DNA from: Bacteroidota bacterium
Lineage (GTDB): Bacteria > Bacteroidota > Bacteroidia > Bacteroidales > FEN-979
Assembly (NCBI GenBank): GCA_026391835.1
Contig: JAPLDF010000011.1
Location: 1 to 62,697, forward strand
Direction: 5' to 3'
DNA: 62,697 bases
Part shown: piece after piece, positions 13,996-22,547 of the stretch
How positions within the stretch are numbered: the stretch's first letter is position 1
How the letters are laid out: every line of letters starts with the position of its first letter
Notes under the pieces: generated by a model
What the model was told of the DNA's origin: nothing
What the model saw: only the letters and a program-made list of their open reading frames with translations
The model's database searches: none
Program-made: the position numbers and the translations under genes

Positions 13996-16848
13996 TTATA
14001 TTTTCAGTTCCTGCAGATGCATCACAGTTCCGTTGACAACCAGATATAAGTAGTATGCACCCGGGGCGAGTTCTCCACCAAGCTGATAGACAGAGTCTCC
14101 CTTCATGCCGGTATAATTGGCAATGTCACGGATGAATTCCCCGTTTGCACGCGCCAGGATGATCCTGACTTTTCCGTCGGCAAACAACCTCAGCAATACT
14201 TCTTTCCTGCCGTTCGCGCCGGTGGTGACTTCAAGCGTGCCGTCGTGCCTGGTCATTTTCATTTCGTAAGCGCTGAGTTCCGATGGATATACCATGCCCT
14301 GTTCCGGCATCAACACCGGGGGCATGCCCGAATCACACGGACCCAGGTAGGCCCTGAATTTGTTCCCGGGATCGCTGGCTGCCTGGAACCCTGTATAAAG
14401 TTTTACAAAATTCCCGGCACGCAGTGAGGTTGACGAGCCCGCCCCCCCGGTTACCGCGCCATACATGTTGATGGAATTTGACGCTGAACGGAAATAGGGG
14501 CCGGCTACATTTCCAAAGAGGTACAGGTCGGGAAGGCAGGCTGCCCGCAGGGAGCTTTTCCAGATGCCCCTGCCAAAAGTGGCGGCCAGCAGCTGATCGG
14601 CCGATTCGTTGATGGCGAGGTCGGATACGGGAACGTTTGGAAGGAAATTATAAAACGGCTCCCAGTTTGTGCTGCCGGCAGCATGGTAGTAAACACCGAT
14701 GTCGCCGCCCACGTAAACATTGTTGGCCGCATCCACCTTGATGCTCCAGATCGGGACGTTGGGCAGGTCGTAGCTGATGTTGGTCCATGTCGATCCGGAG
14801 TTGGAGGAATAGAGCACCTTTTGCCCGGCTGTGTACCCGCCGAAACAGGCATAGACCTGGGTTGAATTGACCGGGTTCACCCCGATATCTGATATGCGGT
14901 AATATGTTGCAGGAAACCCGGGATTGCCGGAGATCGTCGACCAGGATGTTCCGCCATTTGCCGTGACGAACATCTCGCCGGTGGTGGCGTAACTTGAATT
15001 TCCGCCTGCGGTATAAATGGTGGTGTTGCTGCTCGGGCAGGTCCGCACCACCCAGCCGCCCAGGATGTTGGCGCCGCCGAGGGTGGTAGAGGTCAGGGTG
15101 GAAAAGTCATACTTGACAACCCTTGAATAACTGTAATAGATGATGTTGGGATAGCTTGTATTCATATCCACCTGCGGGAAAAATCCTGAACTGGCGACCG
15201 TGGTGGGGCTGGTGGTGGTGAAATTCGAATAATGAATGATGTCCCTGTTCCATACTGCGAAACCCTTGGTGTCGTTCGTGTAATCTATTGCCGCATCTCC
15301 CCCGTCACAACAAAAGATTTGCGAAAAATTGGTGGTGGCCGTCGACCGGTATTTGACACCGTTGTCCTGGCATCCGCCCAGCACGGCGCTGGGGTTGGCA
15401 TCGCAATCGTCAAAATGGTAGAACTGCGCGGTGTTGATGCCGGCACTGAGGTTTGTCCAGGAAGTGCCGTCGTCGGTACTTTTAAAAAATCCGCCGTCTG
15501 TCGCCGCATACACGAAGTTGTTCAGCGGGTTATACTCGATCGAGTGGCAATCGGGATGGATGTAGTTCCCGCCGGACTCACGGTAGGTAGTGGCATTTGA
15601 AAAAGTGACACCCCCGTTGGATGATTTGTAGATCACCAGCCCGCAGGTCAGGATCTTCTGGTTGTCGGTCGGCTTTGCCGCGACGCCCAGGTCATACTCC
15701 GACTGATCGCCTGATCCGATTTCGTCGCCAAGGATATTCGGCGTGTTGGCCAGCCGCGTGAAAGACAACCCGCTGTTGACCGACTGGTAAAAACCGCAGA
15801 AGGAGCTGCTGGCGCCTTTGGGGCCGGAAACCAGGTAGACCTTGCCGCTGCTGTTTGGCGTGACTGCAATCTCCACCCTGCCGGTGGCGCACAGTGAAAA
15901 GTCAAAGGTCGGCGTATTCCAGGTGGTTCCTGCGTTCAACGAATAGAAGAAGGTTCCCTGCCCGGAAGCATACATCACCGAAGAGCTGCCCGGCTTGAAC
16001 TCGATGTCGTAGAATTTTCCCGTCATCATCCGGGTCCAGCTCGCCCCGCCATCGAGGGTGCGGTAAAGCCCGTCGGAAGTGGCCGCATAGAGCATGCTGG
16101 AATTGTTGGGATTCTGTACCAGGCGGTAGCCGCAGAAATCGCTGGCCGACATCTGCCCGGTCGACTGCCAGGTAGCGCCGGCATCATGCGACACCAGCAT
16201 GCCCACCGACAAGCGGATATAGCCGAAAAGGACAACGAAATAGTTTGACACATAGGCGTCGCCGTCGCCGGTGAGCACATACAGTGTGTTTGGGTTTGTG
16301 TGATCCACCACGATCCCCGAAACGCCAAGCGAGGGGATATAGTTGCTCAACGGGGCCCAGCTGCTCCCGCCGTCGGTGGTTCTCCACAAACCTCCTGCCG
16401 GTGTTCCGACATAGATGGTGTTGGGATCGGTAGGGTGGAAGGCCATGCGGTCGACCCGGCCATTGCCGAGCAGGCTGGCGGAGGGATTGTTCAGCGAGGC
16501 GCTGTTGGGTCCGACGAATGTCCATGCCCCGTTTGACGAAGTGAGCGGGGCGTCGGATTGATTGCCTGCCGCCTCCAGTGTTTTTTTAGGGATGTTGACA
16601 AATTCGCCGGCCGGGCCGAGGTGCATCGACTGGTAATAGGCCCACCTGGTAAAATGTTTCTGAAACCGGTCCTTCTCATAGCTGTCGGGAAGGGTGGACA
16701 GGTATTGTTCAGTTTTTTCGGTGACCTGCCTGAAGTTCTCCGTACCGTCAAGCGGTACTTTTATGGTCATTGGCGGTTGTGCGGAGGCCGGGGTGCCCAG
16801 CATCCAGATAAATGCTACGAAAAGTAAAAGAGTATATGTATGTTTCAT
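13996..16848 (-). CDS. Secreted BNR/sortilin-like beta-propeller protein with T9SS-like C-terminus
   Basis: 950 aa from the ATG at 16848 (signal peptide MKHTYTLLLFVAFIWMLG, cut near ASAQ). The bulk consists of repeated BNR or VPS10/sortilin-type propeller blades recognisable by S-x-D-x-G-x-x-W motifs: TTDGGSSWAPL, SHDAGATWQST, TLDGGASWTRM, SLNAGTTWNTP, STDDGTSWTNL, TANGGTSWSTI, SSNSGSTWTNI. The last about 80 residues (DGKVRIILARANGEFIRDIA, LAPGAYYLYLVVNGTVMHLQ) have the strand pattern of a type IX secretion sorting domain, so it probably goes to the cell surface. Ligand or substrate unknown; such propellers occur in glycan-active and adhesive proteins. The longer frame start at 16869 adds only seven residues before the signal peptide. 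Confidence 0.82.
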   Translation of the reverse strand: MKHTYTLLLFVAFIWMLGTPASAQPPMTIKVPLDGTENFRQVTEKTEQYLSTLPDSYEKDRFQKHFTRWAYYQSMHLGPAGEFVNIPKKTLEAAGNQSDAPLTSSNGAWTFVGPNSASLNNPSASLLGNGRVDRMAFHPTDPNTIYVGTPAGGLWRTTDGGSSWAPLSNYIPSLGVSGIVVDHTNPNTLYVLTGDGDAYVSNYFVVLFGYIRLSVGMLVSHDAGATWQSTGQMSASDFCGYRLVQNPNNSSMLYAATSDGLYRTLDGGASWTRMMTGKFYDIEFKPGSSSVMYASGQGTFFYSLNAGTTWNTPTFDFSLCATGRVEIAVTPNSSGKVYLVSGPKGASSSFCGFYQSVNSGLSFTRLANTPNILGDEIGSGDQSEYDLGVAAKPTDNQKILTCGLVIYKSSNGGVTFSNATTYRESGGNYIHPDCHSIEYNPLNNFVYAATDGGFFKSTDDGTSWTNLSAGINTAQFYHFDDCDANPSAVLGGCQDNGVKYRSTATTNFSQIFCCDGGDAAIDYTNDTKGFAVWNRDIIHYSNFTTTSPTTVASSGFFPQVDMNTSYPNIIYYSYSRVVKYDFSTLTSTTLGGANILGGWVVRTCPSSNTTIYTAGGNSSYATTGEMFVTANGGTSWSTISGNPGFPATYYRISDIGVNPVNSTQVYACFGGYTAGQKVLYSSNSGSTWTNISYDLPNVPIWSIKVDAANNVYVGGDIGVYYHAAGSTNWEPFYNFLPNVPVSDLAINESADQLLAATFGRGIWKSSLRAACLPDLYLFGNVAGPYFRSASNSINMYGAVTGGAGSSTSLRAGNFVKLYTGFQAASDPGNKFRAYLGPCDSGMPPVLMPEQGMVYPSELSAYEMKMTRHDGTLEVTTGANGRKEVLLRLFADGKVRIILARANGEFIRDIANYTGMKGDSVYQLGGELAPGAYYLYLVVNGTVMHLQELKI

Positions 16849-17152
16849 AAGGCTTTTTATGGACAACAATTAATTTATAATTAATCCGGATAAAAGTACA
16901 AAATAAATGTATCCGACGAAAAATAAATATTAATTTATGTATTGCCGGCAGGGTATGCAGGGTAGACCGAAACTGACTTTTGATACTATCCCGGAATGAG
17001 GAAAAGGTAAATCTTGTTAACTATAAGATGATATTTTAGCAGGGTGTTATAACGGTATTTGCTGATTAAAAAGATGATCGGACCTAACAAGAATAAATGG
17101 GCTCCCGCAAAGCACATCTGATGAGCATATTGTAAAATATTTTATAAAAATA
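16849..17152. other. Intergenic, divergent upstream regions
   Basis: About 300 A/T-rich bases between the minus-strand BNR gene and the plus-strand operon. I see no gene, tRNA or clear hairpin. It must hold the BNR promoter; no exact TAnnTTTG is found there. Confidence 0.5.
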
Positions 17153-17182
17153 TTGTTTTTTGGTTTTCTGCGATTATCTTTG
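17153..17182 (+). promoter_or_regulatory. Promoter of the ten-gene operon
   Basis: TTG, 19 bases, TATCTTTG: full consensus and ideal spacing for the Bacteroidota primary sigma factor. The first ATG is at 17517, which would leave an unusually long leader of roughly 330 bases that encodes nothing I recognise. No other such match is obvious before the gene. Confidence 0.6.
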
Positions 17183-17516
17183 TGAGTTCATTCACTACAA
17201 GACGTGTTTGTAAATTAGAAAGTACTGCGGTAAACTTTGTCATTCTAGAATTACACTTACCCATTTCGGGTATAAACACATCTAGACTCATATGACTCTG
17301 AAAACTCACCAATTCTATCCAGTGCCCCCGGTTATTTCAACCTTTCTCCAACGTGATCATTCGGATTATTGCATCATATAAATGTGTTGCGCTGTTGTTC
17401 CTTGACATCCTGCTAAAGTTTAATAACCACATTCAATTAATCTTTTCCAGGTAGTTAGATATTAACGTCCGGATGGACATCTCCGCGCCACCGGGCAGTA
17501 TAAAATCACCCCGACC

Positions 17517-19613
17517 ATGAAAACTATCATCACGGTTTTCCTGTTTTTTGCGGCGACCAGCCTGTTGGCACAGGTGGGAATAAATGATGACGGATCCTCC
17601 CCGGATACATCAGCCATGCTGGATGTAAAATCGGCATTTAAAGGGTTCCTGCCCCCGCGGATGACTGCCGGTCAAATGAATGCCATCATTTCGCCCAGCG
17701 AGGGACTTCTTGTTTACAACCTCACCGCGAATGCGTTGTACTGGTATAACGGAACATCGTGGAAGCGCTTCAACGAAACGACCTTTACCGAGACGGACCC
17801 GGTTTTCACCGCACATCCTGCTCACGGTATTTCAGCCGCGGATATCACCAAATGGGACACGGCCTACACGAACCGGGTTGTATCGGCAACTGGTACGGCG
17901 CCATTCACCCTGGGTATATCACACAACAGGATCGCAGGATCAATGACCCCGGCGAATGCGCTTACCGACGGGTATCTCCGCAGTATTGACTGGATAAGTT
18001 TTAACAGCAGGCTGGCCTGGGCTGACACCCTCACACAACTTGCTACTGCTTTCAAACTGATGTCGCGGCAAAAGGTAAGTGATACCATTACGTCAGATGC
18101 AACGCGTTACTGGGTAAACCAGCAGCATTTCCTGGCAGCACCGGGTGACGGTTTTATTCATAATCAATCATCCGTTGCCCAGCAGGGAACATTCAGGATC
18201 AATGGAAACGGCATTTTTGACGGGGGGAAAGTTGGCATCGGCGTTATAAATCCAATGTATCTGCTGGATGTCAATGCCGGCAACAATGTCCGGTTCCAGT
18301 ACCTTTTAACAGGGTCGGGCAATGAAGTACTTGTGACGGATGCCATGGGCGTAGTTTCAAAAAGACAGGGTGTTTTTGATATATACGGATACTCCCCGAT
18401 ACAGACTACAGGAGGTTCCACCCCGACAATTTCCCTGGGAACCGTGCCTGCCACAAACGGCGGAACAGGCCTGACAAGCTATACGACAGGAGATCTCCTT
18501 GTTGCAAACTCCCCGACTTCTTTTGGAAAACTGCCGGATGTTGCACAAGGATATGCACTGATCTCCGGTGGTGCCGGCACACCGCCCTCCTATGGAAAAA
18601 TTGGCCTGGGATCGCATGTAACCGGCACCCTCACGGTTGGCAATGGCGGGACAGGTGCGACAAATCTGAGCGGATATGCCAGGGGAAACGGAATAAACCC
18701 CTTTACTGCCTCTTTGACAATTCCCGGTGCCGACATTTCGGGGGATATTCCGGGCGATGCGGCCAACGTAAATGGTGTGGTGGCGGTAATCAATGGCGGT
18801 ACAGGCTACGGTACACTGGCAGCAAACAAATTGCTGGTTGGAAACGGCAATGCAGGGATCCTTCAGCCTGCAGGCCTGCACTGGGATAACACCAATGGCC
18901 GCCTGGGGATAGGTACAACCGCTCCGTCCTGTTTTTTACATGTTGCAGGGACGATAAGTTCATTCCCCGTTGCCTATGCCGTGAATGCCGCTTCGTCGGG
19001 AACAGGGGTTGTTGGAATTGGCAACGGGGCAACACCTTCGATGATCGCAGCAGGTGCGGGAGGCCAGTTTTTTGGCACACAATGGGGGTTGTACGCCAAG
19101 GCAACCAATACCTCAGGCGACCGCGCCGGGGGATATTTTACGAATGGCCCCAATTACGCCTACGTGGCAACAAATTATAATTCCGGGAACAATTACAGGA
19201 TTTATGGCAGTAACTCATGCAATGGCGTGATATACAAAGCAGATGGCCGGAACGGGGCATCATACAGTATTGAATCATCAGAGTATTTTTTAACAGACTT
19301 CGGTACCGGGAAATTAACATCCGGCGCGGCCCGCATTTCACTTGATCCTGATTTTGCAAACAATACATATATCTCGGAAGACCATCCGCTAAAGGTGTTT
19401 ATTCAGCTGGAAGGTGATTGTAAAGGTGTGTATGTTGCCAATAAAACACAAAACGGGTTTGATGTCATTGAACTGCAGGGTGGCAGCTCGGATGTTCCTT
19501 TTTCATGGTATGCCGTTGCCAGTCATGCTGATCAGAAAGATGCAGCGGGAAATGTTGTCTCCCGGTATGTCGGGGTACGTTTTCCGGCGGTTCCGAAGCA
19601 TAATGAAAAGTGA
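17517..19613 (+). CDS. Secreted tail-fibre-like surface protein (operon gene 1)
   Basis: 698 aa. Signal peptide MKTIITVFLFFAATSLLAQ. The mature start VGINDDGSSPDTSAMLDVKS, then GFLPPRMT, and SPSEGLLVYNLTANALYWYN is the stereotyped N-terminal module of Bacteroidota fibre-like proteins. The middle has glycine- and threonine-rich repeats like those of phage tail fibres (VGIGVINPMYLLDVN, LGIGTTAPSCFLHVAG; VPATNGGTGLTSYTTGDLLV, VGNGGTGATNLSGYA, VAVINGGTGYGTLAANKLLV). The C-terminal part (SLDPDFANNTYISEDHPLKV, NKTQNGFDVIELQGGSS) is a conserved ending of these proteins. No T9SS sorting domain is seen. First gene of the apparent operon ending at 36181; a surface-exposed fibre would be its outermost part. 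Confidence 0.78.
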   Translation: MKTIITVFLFFAATSLLAQVGINDDGSSPDTSAMLDVKSAFKGFLPPRMTAGQMNAIISPSEGLLVYNLTANALYWYNGTSWKRFNETTFTETDPVFTAHPAHGISAADITKWDTAYTNRVVSATGTAPFTLGISHNRIAGSMTPANALTDGYLRSIDWISFNSRLAWADTLTQLATAFKLMSRQKVSDTITSDATRYWVNQQHFLAAPGDGFIHNQSSVAQQGTFRINGNGIFDGGKVGIGVINPMYLLDVNAGNNVRFQYLLTGSGNEVLVTDAMGVVSKRQGVFDIYGYSPIQTTGGSTPTISLGTVPATNGGTGLTSYTTGDLLVANSPTSFGKLPDVAQGYALISGGAGTPPSYGKIGLGSHVTGTLTVGNGGTGATNLSGYARGNGINPFTASLTIPGADISGDIPGDAANVNGVVAVINGGTGYGTLAANKLLVGNGNAGILQPAGLHWDNTNGRLGIGTTAPSCFLHVAGTISSFPVAYAVNAASSGTGVVGIGNGATPSMIAAGAGGQFFGTQWGLYAKATNTSGDRAGGYFTNGPNYAYVATNYNSGNNYRIYGSNSCNGVIYKADGRNGASYSIESSEYFLTDFGTGKLTSGAARISLDPDFANNTYISEDHPLKVFIQLEGDCKGVYVANKTQNGFDVIELQGGSSDVPFSWYAVASHADQKDAAGNVVSRYVGVRFPAVPKHNEK

Positions 19614-19676
19614 GACAACCCGGATATGTGAGCCGTTTCAGGGCAGTGGATTGTTTTTTCGTTCATACATGTGCCT

Positions 19677-21074
19677 ATGCGTAATAGTTTTATTTTGTTT
19701 ATCCTCATTTCAGGGTTTTGTTATTCATTAAAAGGCCAGGTTCCCGGCAGGCCGCTGATCGCTGGCCCTGATAAAATATGCATCGGGAATGGCGTGGGAT
19801 ACATTTATTTTGCTGCAGATTCACTGACCTTGCTGAATACCGACACGATCGTTTGGGGAACATTGCATCATTCCGACCAGGATATCGCTCCCGTTTCCAG
19901 GTATTCCGTTCAGATTTCATTTATCGGGGCTCCGCCTGATCACGACTCGGTGATGGCACAAGGGTATAATGCTTCCACAGGCCTCTATAGCGATACCTCA
20001 TTTGTTAAAATTGGGTTCAACCCGCGTCCGGGCATCGGCAACATTGTCAGTACCGATTCTATCGTATGCCCTGAAGGGAAGGGTATTTATTCCGTTGACC
20101 TGCATCAGAACTGTGATAAATATCTCTGGTATTTTCAAATGCATGTGGATACCACCATGAGCGCAACGGACACATTGGTTTTTCCGGGATTTCAGCCAGG
20201 CAACTTCGATCTTACCGTAAAAGGATGGAATGACGCCTGCCGTGAAGCCGGAGGTTCGGCACTGAACCCCTTTAAAATAACCATCCGGCAGCCATTTTCC
20301 CTGATTGTACAAGAGGTTACGGCTGCCGGGCAACAGGTAGTTCCGGGGGATACGGTGTGCGGCAACCGGCAGGTCATGTATATTGCAGGGAACACATTCA
20401 ACACATACAAATGGCTGGCAGGTCATGGCGATTCGATTATCGGGTCTGACGAAAATCAATCAGTTACAATCAGGTGGGGGAAGCAGCCTGGCCAGGATTC
20501 ACTGGTTTTGATTGTTACAGAAACTCAAACCGGTTGTGAAGGATACCATGCCATGGGTGTTTTTCATAAACGGGATTTGTCACCCGATCCATCCACAATC
20601 TGGCAGTTCGGCTGCGACATGCTTGTTTGCAGCGACTCCACGGCGGGATGTTACCAGTGGTTCAGGGATCATATGCCCTTCGGGGGGTATGTTGCCCCCT
20701 CCGGGCGATACATCCTTGACACACTCAACAGTTCGTCGTACACGGTAACAACCTGCGCCGATACCAGTTGCACCTGCTGCAACAGCTCCACACCTTATCA
20801 ATCTTTGAAAATGCGTTGCCGGGAGCCCGAACTGCCCGTAATGGAGATTTCGCCAAATCCGGCCAGTGACATCATCCGGGTAAAAATAAACGCGGACATT
20901 GATCCTGCAGCCCGCCTGTTCATGGTCAACCAGTATGGCAGGCTGGTAAACGTGCAACAGGTTACCTGCGGTGATTTCATCATCGACATATCACGTCTTC
21001 CCGCCGGGCTCTATTTTATCGGGTACCCCGGCGGAACCGGAAGCAAACGCACAACTAAAATGATAAAATTCTGA
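19677..21074 (+). CDS. T9SS-sorted surface protein (operon gene 2)
   Basis: 465 aa from ATG 19677 (an in-frame GTG lies two codons earlier). Signal peptide MRNSFILFILISGFCYSLKG. The middle looks like consecutive Ig/PKD-like domains of the SprB-associated type, with repeated GPDKICIGNGVGYIYF, DSIVCPEGKGIYSV and GDTVCGNRQVMYIAG, each starting a beta domain with a cysteine. The last about 80 residues are a type A T9SS sorting domain (ISPNPASDIIRVKINAD, LPAGLYFIGYPGGTGSKRTT, KMIKF), so it is secreted across the outer membrane. It lies 63 bases after gene 1 and 4 bases before gene 3. Confidence 0.82.
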   Translation: MRNSFILFILISGFCYSLKGQVPGRPLIAGPDKICIGNGVGYIYFAADSLTLLNTDTIVWGTLHHSDQDIAPVSRYSVQISFIGAPPDHDSVMAQGYNASTGLYSDTSFVKIGFNPRPGIGNIVSTDSIVCPEGKGIYSVDLHQNCDKYLWYFQMHVDTTMSATDTLVFPGFQPGNFDLTVKGWNDACREAGGSALNPFKITIRQPFSLIVQEVTAAGQQVVPGDTVCGNRQVMYIAGNTFNTYKWLAGHGDSIIGSDENQSVTIRWGKQPGQDSLVLIVTETQTGCEGYHAMGVFHKRDLSPDPSTIWQFGCDMLVCSDSTAGCYQWFRDHMPFGGYVAPSGRYILDTLNSSSYTVTTCADTSCTCCNSSTPYQSLKMRCREPELPVMEISPNPASDIIRVKINADIDPAARLFMVNQYGRLVNVQQVTCGDFIIDISRLPAGLYFIGYPGGTGSKRTTKMIKF

Positions 21075-21078
21075 GAGA

Positions 21079-22509
21079 TTGAAGAACCTGCGAATTCACC
21101 GGCTGCTCGTCATACCGCTCATGCTTTTCCCGGCCATGCTGCTTCATGCCCAGGATGAGCTGCAGAACCTGGAAAAAATTGAAAAATGTATCCGCGACTA
21201 CCAGGATCTCTCAACCCTTGGCAACCCGGGCAGTCCCTATGTTGATACGGCTACCATCAACGCGTTCAGGGAACTTTTCGAACTCAACGCAACGCTTTAT
21301 TGGGATCTTTATCTATCCAAAACTCCGAAACCGGGATATTTACCCCAGGTTGATGCGTATGCCGACAGTGCTATCCGCTTATACAACAACATGAAGCCCA
21401 ATGTTTTTTATGGCAAACGGCATATTATACCAGGTGCCGGCGGAAAGACTGCTGTAGTATACCTGGTAAAAATCAACCACCTTCCGGATGAAAACCCGGA
21501 AAAAAAGACGAGGGGCTCCAGCAACATCATGACCCTGAAATTGCTATTGAACATTTACAGTGACAATGCTTTGATCCAGAATATTTCAAGGGATACGAGG
21601 CTTGCCAGGATAAGGAGCCTATCCGTTCAGGCGGGATATTCTTTTATAACCAGCCTTTCGGGTGATCTTTTTGGCAAGCCGGTTTCAGCGGTTGTTCCCG
21701 GGGTTACAAGCGATTATTCAACCGGCAAGCCCTACGGATATACAATAGGACTGCTGGCCGATATCCGGCTGAACAGGCAACATCCTGACGGCCTGCTCCT
21801 GAGCACGGGATTGCTTTATTCGGGCACCGGGTTCGATATTTCCGTTACCAACTATGAAAACGCTTACCGGCAGACCTTCGGCTGTTCTTCACAACCGGAA
21901 TACAATTGCGAAGGGACGGTTGTCGACCGGGCTCCCTCCGTTTCAGAGAAAATTACCATAAACAGTGTTTCCATCCCGGTTACCTTAAAATGGTATTTAC
22001 CCGGAAAAAATTCAGGCCACCGGCCGGATAGAAGTTCCGGGCCCAGGTTAAAGTATTACCTCAGGGCAGGTCCCCAGATTTCCCTGTTGTCGGGGACGAC
22101 GAGGGTTGGATATTATTTGTCACACAGTGCGGAGGGTAAATTTTTCTATGTGAGCCAGGCGAACCTGCCCGATTCGGCCAGGACATGGTTCTACCTCGAC
22201 GACCAGGATGCCATCAATATCTTTTCCAATAAAAATTACAATTATGCTGCTTCCGTCAGGCTGAACAAACTGTGTGTTTCTGCTTTAGCGGCCTTCGGGA
22301 TTGAAGCGAAAATCAACAGCATCACCATAGGATTGGAACCCTGGCTCAACATCGGGATCACCCCGGTTACCTGCCGGCCGGGAAGAACAGGTTACAATCT
22401 TTATCCCGCAGGTGACTTTACCAGTTTTCTTGAAACATACAAAACGATCAGGATAACTTCATTCGGGGTAAATGTTTTCATCGGGAACCTGTTCAGCAGG
22501 AAATACTGA
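21079..22509 (+). CDS. Predicted outer-membrane barrel protein (operon gene 3)
   Basis: 476 aa with a TTG start at 21079, four bases after the previous stop; this start gives a full signal peptide (KNLRIHRLLVIPLMLFPAM then LLHAQ). An ATG at 21121 would truncate it. Residues about 25-170 are a charged, partly helical periplasmic part. The C-terminal 300 residues have the alternating amphipathic strands of a barrel (SLSVQAGYSFITSLSG, GYTIGLLADIRLN, LLLSTGLLYSGTGFDI, SITIGLEPWLNIGITP, ITSFGVNVFIGNLFS). I do not recognise a named family. Likely the outer-membrane part of the envelope assembly encoded by this operon. Confidence 0.72.
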   Translation: MKNLRIHRLLVIPLMLFPAMLLHAQDELQNLEKIEKCIRDYQDLSTLGNPGSPYVDTATINAFRELFELNATLYWDLYLSKTPKPGYLPQVDAYADSAIRLYNNMKPNVFYGKRHIIPGAGGKTAVVYLVKINHLPDENPEKKTRGSSNIMTLKLLLNIYSDNALIQNISRDTRLARIRSLSVQAGYSFITSLSGDLFGKPVSAVVPGVTSDYSTGKPYGYTIGLLADIRLNRQHPDGLLLSTGLLYSGTGFDISVTNYENAYRQTFGCSSQPEYNCEGTVVDRAPSVSEKITINSVSIPVTLKWYLPGKNSGHRPDRSSGPRLKYYLRAGPQISLLSGTTRVGYYLSHSAEGKFFYVSQANLPDSARTWFYLDDQDAINIFSNKNYNYAASVRLNKLCVSALAAFGIEAKINSITIGLEPWLNIGITPVTCRPGRTGYNLYPAGDFTSFLETYKTIRITSFGVNVFIGNLFSRKY

Positions 22510-22547
22510 TAATTCTTATGGCCGGTTTTTTAAATAAAAATTGACAC

